Part shown: in pieces, positions 7,548 to 14,922 of the stretch
Layout of the letters: every line of letters begins with the position of its first letter
Position numbering within the stretch: position 1 is the stretch's first letter
Source: Variovorax sp. IB41
GTDB lineage: Bacteria; Pseudomonadota; Gammaproteobacteria; Burkholderiales; Burkholderiaceae_C
Direction: 5' to 3'
DNA length: 64,000 nt
Assembly: GCF_016405905.1 (NCBI RefSeq)
Contig: NZ_JAEFCB010000022.1
Coordinates: 39,093 to 103,092, forward strand
Position numbers and translations under genes: made by a program
The notes under the pieces: model-generated
Databases searched by the model: none
What the model saw: the letters and a program-made list of their open reading frames with translations, nothing else
Told to the model about the DNA's origin: nothing

Positions 7548-8966
7548 CTAGCTCGCCAATGACGCCAGCGCCACGCCGCCCGCCAGCCGGGCCTCCACGC
7601 AACGCCGCACGCTGGCCGGCGTGCCGTCCCGGGCGAGCAGCGCGGGCCATTCGGCCTGCGCCTGGCGCACCGTGTCGCGGGCAATCGCCATGAGCCGCGC
7701 CGGGCGCAGCAGGCCCGCCGAGCGCAGCAGGGCGTCGAGCGCCGGCCAATCAAAGGCGCGCAGCTTGGCGTCGATCGCGCGGTTCACGCCGTAGTCGCCG
7801 GCCGGCACGTCCTCGAAGAAGGCGGCCACGCACACCGGGTCGTAGAGCGGCGCGAGCACCGGCGCCACGCCGTCCGGGTAGCGCAGCGCCCAGTTCTTCA
7901 GGTGCGCATCGCTGTTGCCCAGGAGGATGAAGGCGACGATGCGCCGCACGCATTCGCGCACGTCGGCCACCGGATTGGGCGAGAGCCGGTCGAGCACGCG
8001 CAGCATCGCGGGCCAGTCGACCGCCAGGCCCCGGCCGTACTTCTGCCGGGGCTCGTACTGCAGCACCTGCGCGAACTCCTCCATGTGGATGCGCCCGCCC
8101 TCGGGGGTGCGGTCGAAGCGGCGCACCGCAAGGATCTGCTCGAAGCGCACCTGTTCGGGCAGGTCGGCGTCGGCGCGGCCGATCACGGTGGCTTCCGCGC
8201 AATCGAGGCCCAGCGCGCCGCAGAGGCGATAGCCGGTGAACTCGTTGTCGACCAGGTCCGGATGCCGCGTGCTCGGCAGCTTGAGGATGAAGGAGCCGGC
8301 GGCCCCATGCCGCCGCACCACGTAGCGCCGCCCGTCCTGCACCGCGGAAAACTTGGTCACCACGCCCGGGATGGCGGCGGCGTCTTCCACCGGCATCTCG
8401 ACGAAGCCGGGCTCCAGCACGTCCAGGCCGAGCGCCGTGTGCCAGTGGCGCACGGTGTCGGGAATGCCCTCGGCCGTGGGCACCGGCTCGACTTCCAGCG
8501 CGCCCATCAGGTCGTGGCCGGCGGCGGCGAGCAGCTCGAACTCGTCGTCGGCCGCGCAGCCGCGCTGCTGCGCGAGGCGCTCGCGGTTGTGGCCCTCGGG
8601 CAGCAGGTTCTGGAAATAGCTCGGCCAGTGGCCGTCGCTGCGCGAGACGCGGGTGTCGCGCGCCGAGGCCAGGATGGCGCGTGTCGCGGCCTCGTCGGCG
8701 CCACGGTACGCCAGGGAAAGCGTCGGCCGGCCGGCGTCGGCGATGTACGCCTCGTCGAACGACACGCGCAGGATGTCGCCGTACTGCGAGAGATAGCCGA
8801 TGGCGCGCCGCCCGCCGTTGGGCCGCCCCGAGGCGGGCGAGCCCCCTTGGGGGGCAGCGCCGACACGAAGTGCGGAAGCGTGGGGGTCTTGTGCATCGCC
8901 ATCCGGCCCATGCAGGTACATCCGCAGGTAGCGGATGCCGGTGTTGAAGGCGGCGCTCGTGCTCAC
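7548..8966 (-). CDS. hipA: HipA-family serine/threonine kinase toxin with repeat-derived insertion
   Basis: Kinase toxin of a HipBA-type module; such toxins phosphorylate translation factors such as GltX and promote persistence. 472 residues with HipA landmarks: SDGHWPSYFQNLLPEGHNRERL, KFSAVQDGRRYV, the kinase SFILKLPS lysine region, catalytic GNSDAHLKNWAL (D353) and metal-binding YDPV. The start is GTG, overlapping the hipB stop by four bases (GTGA), which implies translational coupling. Residues about 21-54 are Pro/Gly/Ala/Ser-rich and are translated from a C/G-rich repeat element at 8821-8886. They split the N-terminal strand LRMYLHG from IGYLSQYGD, so activity may be altered. Substrate is unknown. 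Confidence 0.87.
   Translation of the reverse strand: MSTSAAFNTGIRYLRMYLHGPDGDAQDPHASALRVGAAPQGGSPASGRPNGGRRAIGYLSQYGDILRVSFDEAYIADAGRPTLSLAYRGADEAATRAILASARDTRVSRSDGHWPSYFQNLLPEGHNRERLAQQRGCAADDEFELLAAAGHDLMGALEVEPVPTAEGIPDTVRHWHTALGLDVLEPGFVEMPVEDAAAIPGVVTKFSAVQDGRRYVVRRHGAAGSFILKLPSTRHPDLVDNEFTGYRLCGALGLDCAEATVIGRADADLPEQVRFEQILAVRRFDRTPEGGRIHMEEFAQVLQYEPRQKYGRGLAVDWPAMLRVLDRLSPNPVADVRECVRRIVAFILLGNSDAHLKNWALRYPDGVAPVLAPLYDPVCVAAFFEDVPAGDYGVNRAIDAKLRAFDWPALDALLRSAGLLRPARLMAIARDTVRQAQAEWPALLARDGTPASVRRCVEARLAGGVALASLAS
8821..8886. repeat. C/G-rich repeat element inside hipA, copy 2
   Basis: Contains GGCCGCCCCGAGGCGGGCGA, a CCCCCTTGGGGGG stem and CGACACGAAGTGCGGAAGCG followed by TGGGGG. It is the best match to the intergenic copies at 6949 and 13130 but lies within the hipA reading frame, which it crosses without a stop. 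Confidence 0.75.
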
Positions 8967-9271
8967 CGGCTTTCGTCGGCCAGGCTCTGCGCGATGGAGG
9001 GCGGCGCGCCCACGCCCGCCGGCTGGCCCAGCAGGCGGCCGCCCGAGCGCACGAAGTCTTCGAGCTGCGGGCGCAGGGTGGCGGGCACGGGCATCAGCTC
9101 GAGCCCCAGCACGCGCGCCATTTCGAGCAGCGTCGACAGGCGCGGATCGATCTGACCGCTCTCGATGCGCTGCACCGTCATGCGCGAGAGCCCCGCCTGC
9201 GTGGCCAGCGCCTCCTGGCTCAGGCCGCCGGCCTTGCGGGCTTTTTCGAGTTCTTCGGTGAGTTGGAGCAT
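8963..9271 (-). CDS. hipB: HipB-like XRE antitoxin/regulator
   Basis: 102-residue Cro/C1-type helix-turn-helix protein: LSQEALATQAGLSRMTVQRIESG is the HTH, followed by a short dimerisation region LSTLLEMARVLGLELMPVP. Located directly before hipA with a four-base overlap, it is expected to neutralise the kinase and repress the operon. ATG 9271 is followed by MLQLTEELEKARKAGG, normal for HipB. The roughly 60 bases upstream are A/T-rich (TTTTTCTAAAAATTGAG) and likely contain the promoter. Confidence 0.88.
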   Translation of the reverse strand: MLQLTEELEKARKAGGLSQEALATQAGLSRMTVQRIESGQIDPRLSTLLEMARVLGLELMPVPATLRPQLEDFVRSGGRLLGQPAGVGAPPSIAQSLADESR

Positions 9272-9333
9272 TGGCGTACGCTTTTTCTAAAAATTGAGTA
9301 GCAATGCTATCTATCTAAGGCCGAGCAGGCAAT

Positions 9334-9361
9334 AAAAAAGCGACCCTTCAGTCGCTTTTTT
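9334..9361. terminator. bidirectional hairpin terminator
   Basis: AAAAAAGCGAC (9334-9344) and GTCGCTTTTTT (9351-9361) form an 11-base perfect stem around a six-base loop. It lies just after the end of the thioredoxin gene (minus strand) and upstream of hipB, so it ends cnoX transcription and insulates hipBA. Confidence 0.92.
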
Positions 9362-9396
9362 AATTCAATGCGCATCAAGCTGCGCATTTTGTAGTG

Positions 9397-10317
9397 TCAG
9401 CTCAGCACGACGCTGCTCAGGCGCCGGCGGTACGTCGCCACGACCGGGTCGTCCGGCGGAATCTGCCCGTCGGCCACCTTCACCTTCGGCGGCTCGATCA
9501 CATCGAGGATCGCGATGTAGGTCTTGCGGGCGAGCTCTTCGCTCCAGCTCTTGTCGCGCATCAGGATGTCGAGCAGCTCGTCCATCGCGTCGGTCCAGCG
9601 CTGCCCGGCCATCAGGAGGCGGGCGCGGCCGAAGCGGGCGTCGAAGTCGCGCTTGTTGGCGGCGATCTTCGCGTCGAACTCGGCGATCGCGGGCGCGGGG
9701 CCCGCGACGGGCGCCGCGAAATCGATGGCGTCCATCCAGCGCTGCAGCGCATCGAAGCGGCGCACCAGGGAGGTCTTGGCGATCACGGGGGCGAAGGCCA
9801 CCTTGGCGTCGTCGACGCGGCCCTCCTGCAGCAGGAGCTTGATGTAGTCGAAGCGGGCATCGTCGTTGGCCGGGTCGGTGGCCACCGCGTGCTGCAGCTT
9901 CTCGAGCGCGCCCTCCGTGTCGCCCTCGGCCAGCGCTTCCTGCGCGGCAGCTTCTTCCGAGGCGGCCTCGGCCTCGTCGGCGCCCGGCACGTGCTTGTCG
10001 AGGAATTCGCGGATCTTCTCGGCCGGAATGGCGCCCACGAAGCCGTCCACCGGCTGGCCGTCCTTGAACATCACGCAGAACGGGATGCTGCGCACGCCGA
10101 ACATCTCGGACAGTTGCGACGAAATCTGCGGCACCTTGTCGGCGTCGAGCTTGGCCAGCGTGAAGCGGCCGGCGTATTCGACCTCGAGCTTTTCGAGCAC
10201 CGGGCCGAGCTGCTTGCAGGGGCCGCACCATTCGGCCCAGATGTCCAGCAGCACCGGTGTGGCGACGGAGCCTTCGATCAGTTCGGCCTGGAAATTTTCG
10301 AGAGTGATGTCGATCAT
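9397..10317 (-). CDS. cnoX: thioredoxin-TPR protein (CnoX/YbbN type) with intact CGPC
   Basis: 306-residue protein: thioredoxin domain (about 1-110) with active-site WAEWCGPCKQL (C31, C34) and cis-proline segment RSIPFCVMF, an acidic linker near 115-135, then TPR-like helices (about 135-306) with ALEKLQHAVATDPANDDARF and FGRARLLMAGQRWTDAM. This matches CnoX/YbbN, a holdase that works with GroEL and DnaK. The E. coli protein lacks the first cysteine; the full CGPC here suggests redox activity as in Caulobacter CnoX. It is divergent from purE with 36 bases between the starts. Confidence 0.88.
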   Translation of the reverse strand: MIDITLENFQAELIEGSVATPVLLDIWAEWCGPCKQLGPVLEKLEVEYAGRFTLAKLDADKVPQISSQLSEMFGVRSIPFCVMFKDGQPVDGFVGAIPAEKIREFLDKHVPGADEAEAASEEAAAQEALAEGDTEGALEKLQHAVATDPANDDARFDYIKLLLQEGRVDDAKVAFAPVIAKTSLVRRFDALQRWMDAIDFAAPVAGPAPAIAEFDAKIAANKRDFDARFGRARLLMAGQRWTDAMDELLDILMRDKSWSEELARKTYIAILDVIEPPKVKVADGQIPPDDPVVATYRRRLSSVVLS

Positions 10318-10353
10318 CGGAACCAGCTGGGGGTGAAACGTAAAATTGAAACC

Positions 10354-10917
10354 ATGAACGAAACCATTCAGGTCGGTGTAGTGATGGGCTCGAACTCCGA
10401 TTGGGAGACGATGCGCAACGCGGTCGAGATTCTCCAGCAATTCGGAATCGGGCACGAAGCCAAGGTGGTCTCGGCCCACCGGATGCCCGATGCGCTGTTC
10501 GCATATGCCGAAAGCGCCGCCGGGCGCGGGCTCACCGCGATCATCGCCGGAGCGGGCGGCGCGGCCCACCTGCCGGGCATGCTGGCCTCCAAGACCACGG
10601 TGCCGGTGCTCGGCGTGCCGGTGGCCAGCCGCCACCTGCAGGGCGTCGATTCCCTCTACAGCATCGTGCAGATGCCCAAGGGCGTGCCGGTGGCCACCTT
10701 TGCGATCGGCAATGCCGGCGCGGCCAACGCGGCGCTGTTCGCGGTGGCGATGCTGGCGGTGAACAACCCCGCGCTGCGCGCCAGGCTCGACGCCTTCCGC
10801 ACGGCCCAGACCGCCGCCGCCGAAGCCATGACGCTGCCGCCGGCCGCCGCCGGCGAGGCCCCCGCGGCCCCGCCCGCCGTTTCTCCTTTCTCGCCGCAAG
10901 GCGGAGGTGCCCTGTGA
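10354..10917 (+). CDS. purE: N5-carboxyaminoimidazole ribonucleotide mutase
   Basis: Class I PurE, converting N5-CAIR to CAIR. 187 residues: GSNSDWETM and SAHRMPDAL near the N-terminus, then GAGGAAHLPGMLA and a core ending near residue 160. The last 25 residues are a Pro/Ala-rich tail not needed by the family, and part of that tail (SPFSPQGGG) overlaps the purK ribosome site. The stop overlaps the purK GTG start (GTGA), indicating translational coupling. Confidence 0.96.
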   Translation: MNETIQVGVVMGSNSDWETMRNAVEILQQFGIGHEAKVVSAHRMPDALFAYAESAAGRGLTAIIAGAGGAAHLPGMLASKTTVPVLGVPVASRHLQGVDSLYSIVQMPKGVPVATFAIGNAGAANAALFAVAMLAVNNPALRARLDAFRTAQTAAAEAMTLPPAAAGEAPAAPPAVSPFSPQGGGAL

Positions 10918-12107
10918 CCAAGAACGGCGATCTGCCCATCCTCCCGGGCGCCACGCTCGGCGTGCTCGGGGGCGGCCAGCTGGGCCGCATGTTCGCGCAT
11001 GCCGCCCAGCGCATGGGCTACTTCACTGCGGTGCTCGACCCCGACGCCGACAGCCCTGCCGGCCGGGTGAGCCATCACCACATCCACACCGACTACGCCG
11101 ATGTCGACGGCCTCGCCCGCCTGGCCGGCCTGGCCGACGCGGTGACCACCGAGTTCGAGAACGTGCCCGCGCCTTCGCTGGAGCACCTGGCCGTGGCGCG
11201 CCCCGTGGCGCCCGGCGCCTCGGCCATCGCCATCGCGCAGGACCGCATCGCCGAGAAGGCCCACTTCACCCGCTGCGGCGTGCCCTGCGCGCCCTACGCG
11301 GCCATCGAAACGGCCGCCCAGCTGGCCGCCGTCGAGGACCACCTCCTGCCCGGTATCCTGAAGACCGCGCGCCTGGGCTACGACGGCAAGGGCCAGCAGC
11401 GCGTGAAGACGCGCGCCGAGCTGGTCGAGGCCTGGCAGGCCACCGGCTGCGTGCCCTGCGTGCTCGAGAAGATGCTGCCGCTCGAATTCGAGTGCTCGGT
11501 GATTCTTGCGCGCGGCCGCGACGGGCAGATCGTGCACTTTCCGCCCCAGCGCAACCTGCACCGGGACGGCATCCTGGCCGTCACCGAGGTGCACGCGCTG
11601 AACATGCCCAAGACGGTGGCGCAGGGCGCGGTCAATTCCGCGAAAAGCATCGCCAACGGCCTGGGCTACGTGGGCGTGCTGTGCGTCGAATTCTTCGCGC
11701 TGGCCGACGGCTCGCTGGTGGTCAACGAAATGGCGCCGCGCCCGCACAACAGCGGCCACTACACGATGGAGGCCTGCGACGTGTCGCAGTTCGAGCTGCA
11801 GGTGCGCACCCTCGCGGGCCTGCCGCTCGCGCCGCCGCGCCAGCACAGCCCCGCGATCATGCTGAACCTGCTGGGCGACCTGTGGTTCACGTCCGGTGAA
11901 GAAAAGCCGGTCTCGCCGCGCTGGAGCGACGTGCTCGCGCTGCCCGGCGTGCACCTGCACCTCTACGGAAAGATCGAGCCGCGGCCCGGCCGCAAGATGG
12001 GCCACCTGACGCTCACCGGCGCCACGCTGGAGAGCGTGCGCGCCAATGCCTCGCAGGCCGCCCTGCTGCTGGGCCTGCCGGCGGTGGATGTGACCGGTCT
12101 CGCATGA
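10914..12107 (+). CDS. purK: N5-carboxyaminoimidazole ribonucleotide synthase
   Basis: ATP-grasp enzyme that carboxylates AIR with bicarbonate, working directly before PurE. 397 residues with GVLGGGQLGRMFAHAAQRMG at the N-terminus, the ATP-grasp loop TARLGYDGKGQ, and metal/ATP residues in VNEMAPRPHNSGHYTMEAC. The start is GTG at 10914, overlapping the purE stop, with GGAGGTGCCCT upstream. Its own TGA overlaps the ATG of the next gene by four bases, so purE, purK and sua5 are one coupled operon. Confidence 0.96.
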   Translation: MTKNGDLPILPGATLGVLGGGQLGRMFAHAAQRMGYFTAVLDPDADSPAGRVSHHHIHTDYADVDGLARLAGLADAVTTEFENVPAPSLEHLAVARPVAPGASAIAIAQDRIAEKAHFTRCGVPCAPYAAIETAAQLAAVEDHLLPGILKTARLGYDGKGQQRVKTRAELVEAWQATGCVPCVLEKMLPLEFECSVILARGRDGQIVHFPPQRNLHRDGILAVTEVHALNMPKTVAQGAVNSAKSIANGLGYVGVLCVEFFALADGSLVVNEMAPRPHNSGHYTMEACDVSQFELQVRTLAGLPLAPPRQHSPAIMLNLLGDLWFTSGEEKPVSPRWSDVLALPGVHLHLYGKIEPRPGRKMGHLTLTGATLESVRANASQAALLLGLPAVDVTGLA

Positions 12108-13105
12108 TCCTCGACGGCCAATCCCCCGAGGCCATCGCCGAGGCCGTGCGCGTGCTGCGCGCGGGCGGCCTCGTCGCCTTTCCGACCGAGACCGTCTACG
12201 GCCTGGGCGCCGACGCGAGCAGCGACATGGCCGTGGCCGGGATCTTCAAGGCCAAGGGGCGGCCCGCCGACCATCCGCTGATCGTGCACGTTGCCGCCGG
12301 CATGAAAGGCACCGAGGCGCTCTCGCGCTTCGCCCAGCCGCTGCCGCTCTTCGCGCAGAAGCTGGTGCAGGCCTTCTGGCCCGGCCCGCTCACGCTGATC
12401 GTCACGCGCCAGCCCGGCGTGGGCGCCGCGGCGGCGGGCGGGCAGGACACCATCGGCCTGCGCTGCCCCTCGCACCCCGTGGCCCAGGCGCTGCTCGAGG
12501 CCTGCGCCGAGCAGGGCGTGCCGGGCGTCGCGGGGCCGAGCGCCAACCGCTTCGGCCGCGTGAGCCCGACCACCGCCCAGCATGTCTACGACGAGTTCGG
12601 CGAAGCCGTGCCGGTCATCGACGGCGGCGCCTGCGAAGTCGGCATCGAATCGACCATCGTCGACTGCAGCCGCGGCGCGCCCGTGCTGCTGCGCCCGGGC
12701 CTCATCACGCGCGCGCAGATCGAAGCGGCCTGCGGCGAAAAGCTCAGCGATCGCGACGTGCTCGAAACCCCCGATCCGCGCGCCTCGGGCACGCTCGAGG
12801 CGCACTACGCGCCGAACGCCAAGCTGCGGCTGATGGATGCCAAGGCGCTGCAGACCGGCCTGGACGTGCTCGGCGCCAATGCCGCGCACATCGCCGTCTG
12901 GGCGCGCAGCAGCCTGCGCTGCCGCTCGCAGCGCGTGCTGCAGCGGCGCATGCCCGACGACGCGGCGACCAGCGCGCACCAGCTGTTCGCAGTGCTGCGC
13001 GAATTCGACGCGCAGGGCGTCAAGCTGATCTGGGTCGAGACGCCGCCCGACACGCCCGAGTGGGAAGGCGTGCGCGACCGCCTTCAGCGCGCGGCAGCAG
13101 CCTGA
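12104..13105 (+). CDS. sua5: L-threonylcarbamoyladenylate synthase, Sua5 type
   Basis: Makes threonylcarbamoyl-AMP for the t6A modification of ANN-reading tRNAs. 333 residues, the long Sua5 form: YrdC domain (about 10-200; VAFPTETVYGLGADA, KGRPADHPLIVHV, PSANRFGRVSPTTAQHV) plus a C-terminal Sua5 domain. ATGA overlap with purK. The partner gene tsaB lies at 30542. Downstream is a repeat element and then a convergent gene. Confidence 0.93.
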   Translation: MILDGQSPEAIAEAVRVLRAGGLVAFPTETVYGLGADASSDMAVAGIFKAKGRPADHPLIVHVAAGMKGTEALSRFAQPLPLFAQKLVQAFWPGPLTLIVTRQPGVGAAAAGGQDTIGLRCPSHPVAQALLEACAEQGVPGVAGPSANRFGRVSPTTAQHVYDEFGEAVPVIDGGACEVGIESTIVDCSRGAPVLLRPGLITRAQIEAACGEKLSDRDVLETPDPRASGTLEAHYAPNAKLRLMDAKALQTGLDVLGANAAHIAVWARSSLRCRSQRVLQRRMPDDAATSAHQLFAVLREFDAQGVKLIWVETPPDTPEWEGVRDRLQRAAAA

Positions 13106-13129
13106 TCCGGAAACACCGTGGAACCGGCT

Positions 13130-13205
13130 TTGCCGGGCCTCAGGTGTTGCCCCCGGCAGGGGGTTGGCGAAGCGACACGAAGTGCGCGCAGCCTGGGGGC
13201 GAGCC
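13130..13205. repeat. C/G-rich intergenic repeat element, copy 3
   Basis: GCCGGGCCTCAGG, stem GCCCCCGGCAGGGGG, then GGCGAAGCGACACGAAGTGC and GCAGCCTGGGGGC. It shares block order and the ACACGAAGTGCG core with the copy in hipA. It fills the gap between convergent sua5 and the lipase-like gene. Confidence 0.7.
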
Positions 13206-14789
13206 CTATCCTCCTGCCGCCAGCACGCCCTGGAAGAACCCGCGCGCTGCCGCCAGGCAGAACGGCGGCGCCAGCGTGCCGTGGTACGCGGCGGTGACCG
13301 CGCGCGCCTTGTCGGCATCGCTGCCCGCCGTGCTCTGCGCGAGCGAGCTCTTGGCCTGCGCGAAGCCCGCGCGGGCGGCCGAGTAGGCGTCGATCGCGGC
13401 GGAATCTTCCAGGTCCACCACCGACAGCGCCGCGGCCGGCATGCCCTTCGCGCGGAAGTAGCCCGCGGTGGCGCGGGTGCTCACGAAGTTCACCGTCGGG
13501 TCGTTGGCGCCGCCGCACATCAGCACCGGCCGGGTCGGCACCCAGTTGCGCAGGTCGTTGGCGAGCGCCGCCTTGCGAAAGCCCGTCGAGGGGCTGCAAT
13601 TGAGCGGCGCCGTCGCGCCGAGCGAAGCCGCCGTCGCGGGCAGCGCGTTGCCGGGGCAGGGGTTGGACTGGACATCGCCGGCCGCCTGCGTGAGGTAGCT
13701 CTGGCGCACCAGGTTGTTGGCGCCGTAGAAGATCGAGAGGTCCGGGCTCACCGGCCCCGGCGTGGCGCCCGCCGGGAACAGCGCCAGCTGCGGCAGCTTG
13801 CCGCTGGTGAACAGCGTGTCCGGCGTCGCGCTCGGCAGCAGCGTGTCGATGCCGGTGGCGTACTGCGCTTCGTACACGTCGCTGGTGGCGTTGTAGACGT
13901 TGCCGAACTGCTGCTGCCAACTGGTCGACAGCAGCGGCACGAAGAGCGTCGCGCCCAGCGCCGGCCAGCCCTGGAAGGTGTAGTCGGTCAGGAGGCTGAT
14001 GGCCGAGGGGGCCGACAGCGGCGCCGAGGCCGTCACGGCCTTGCCCGTGGCCTGCATCTCGCGGTGCGCGGCCATCGCGACGTAGCCGCCCTGCGAGTAG
14101 CCGGTGATGAAGAGCGAGCCCGCGTCGTTCGCGTCGATGCCCGAGAAGGTCTTGCGCGCCGCGGTGAGCGCATCGACCATGTCCTTGCCCTGCTGGTCGC
14201 CGTTCAGGTACGGGTGGTAGGCGAGCGTCGACTTGTCGTAGCCCGCGTAGTTGGGCGCCACCACGATGAAACCTTGCGCCGCGAGCATGGCCGCGACCAC
14301 CACGCCTTCGCCGGCGGCCGCCTGTTTCGTGTCGGTCCACTTGGCCAGGTTGTAGTCGCGCGCGGCGTTCGTGCCGTGCGCATAGAGCACCACCGGCCGC
14401 GCGCCGTTGCAGGCGATGTCGGTGCCCGAGGGCACCATGATCGCGGCGGTCGCCGTGGTGGCTTCGCCCTTGCCGCCGACGGTGCGGTATTCGAGGTAGC
14501 GCGTGTCGATGCCGCACTTGGGCGTGCCCGCCACCTGCAGCAGCGCGCGGCCCTTGTCGTCGGCGCCCAAGAGCGTTTTGAACTGATCGACCGACAGCCG
14601 CGTGACCTGCGCGGGCGGGTTGGTGACGACCGAGCCGCGCCCGGTGTCGGCGACAGGCGGCGGAAAGCCCACGCCGATGCCGCCGCCGCCACCTCCTCCG
14701 CCCCCGCAGGCTGCAAGGAGCAGCGTGGCGCCCGCGAGTGCCGCCATCTTGTGCAGCGGCATGGATGGTTGTCGTTGTGGCGTGTTCAA
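13206..14789 (-). CDS. large alpha/beta-hydrolase lipoprotein, secretory-lipase-like
   Basis: 527-residue exported esterase/lipase candidate. The N-terminus carries a lipobox (LLLAAC) followed by nine glycines, a flexible tether. The hydrolase body has HGTNAARDYN, nucleophile elbow FITGYSQGGYVAM, and acid/His segments near CGGANDPTVNFVSTRATAGY. Six or so cysteines after the lipobox may form disulfides. It resembles bacterial homologues of secretory (LIP) lipases; the substrate cannot be told. The second Met, ten residues in (MPLHKMAAL), could be the true start. Confidence 0.78.
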   Translation of the reverse strand: MNTPQRQPSMPLHKMAALAGATLLLAACGGGGGGGGGIGVGFPPPVADTGRGSVVTNPPAQVTRLSVDQFKTLLGADDKGRALLQVAGTPKCGIDTRYLEYRTVGGKGEATTATAAIMVPSGTDIACNGARPVVLYAHGTNAARDYNLAKWTDTKQAAAGEGVVVAAMLAAQGFIVVAPNYAGYDKSTLAYHPYLNGDQQGKDMVDALTAARKTFSGIDANDAGSLFITGYSQGGYVAMAAHREMQATGKAVTASAPLSAPSAISLLTDYTFQGWPALGATLFVPLLSTSWQQQFGNVYNATSDVYEAQYATGIDTLLPSATPDTLFTSGKLPQLALFPAGATPGPVSPDLSIFYGANNLVRQSYLTQAAGDVQSNPCPGNALPATAASLGATAPLNCSPSTGFRKAALANDLRNWVPTRPVLMCGGANDPTVNFVSTRATAGYFRAKGMPAAALSVVDLEDSAAIDAYSAARAGFAQAKSSLAQSTAGSDADKARAVTAAYHGTLAPPFCLAAARGFFQGVLAAGG

Positions 14790-14922
14790 GGCGTGTCTCC
14801 TGCTGTCGCTGTGTGGAATCGAACGGTCGTCAGATTCTGGGCAGCGCCATGGCCGCGCGCAAGCGGCGTTCGCCTACAGAAGATTTCAGTACACCGTGGG
14901 CCGGCGCGGCCGTTGGTGGTCG

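Noticed and set aside
7548..8966. hipA as a pseudogene
   Set aside because: Despite the repeat insertion the frame is open from GTG to stop and the catalytic motif is intact.
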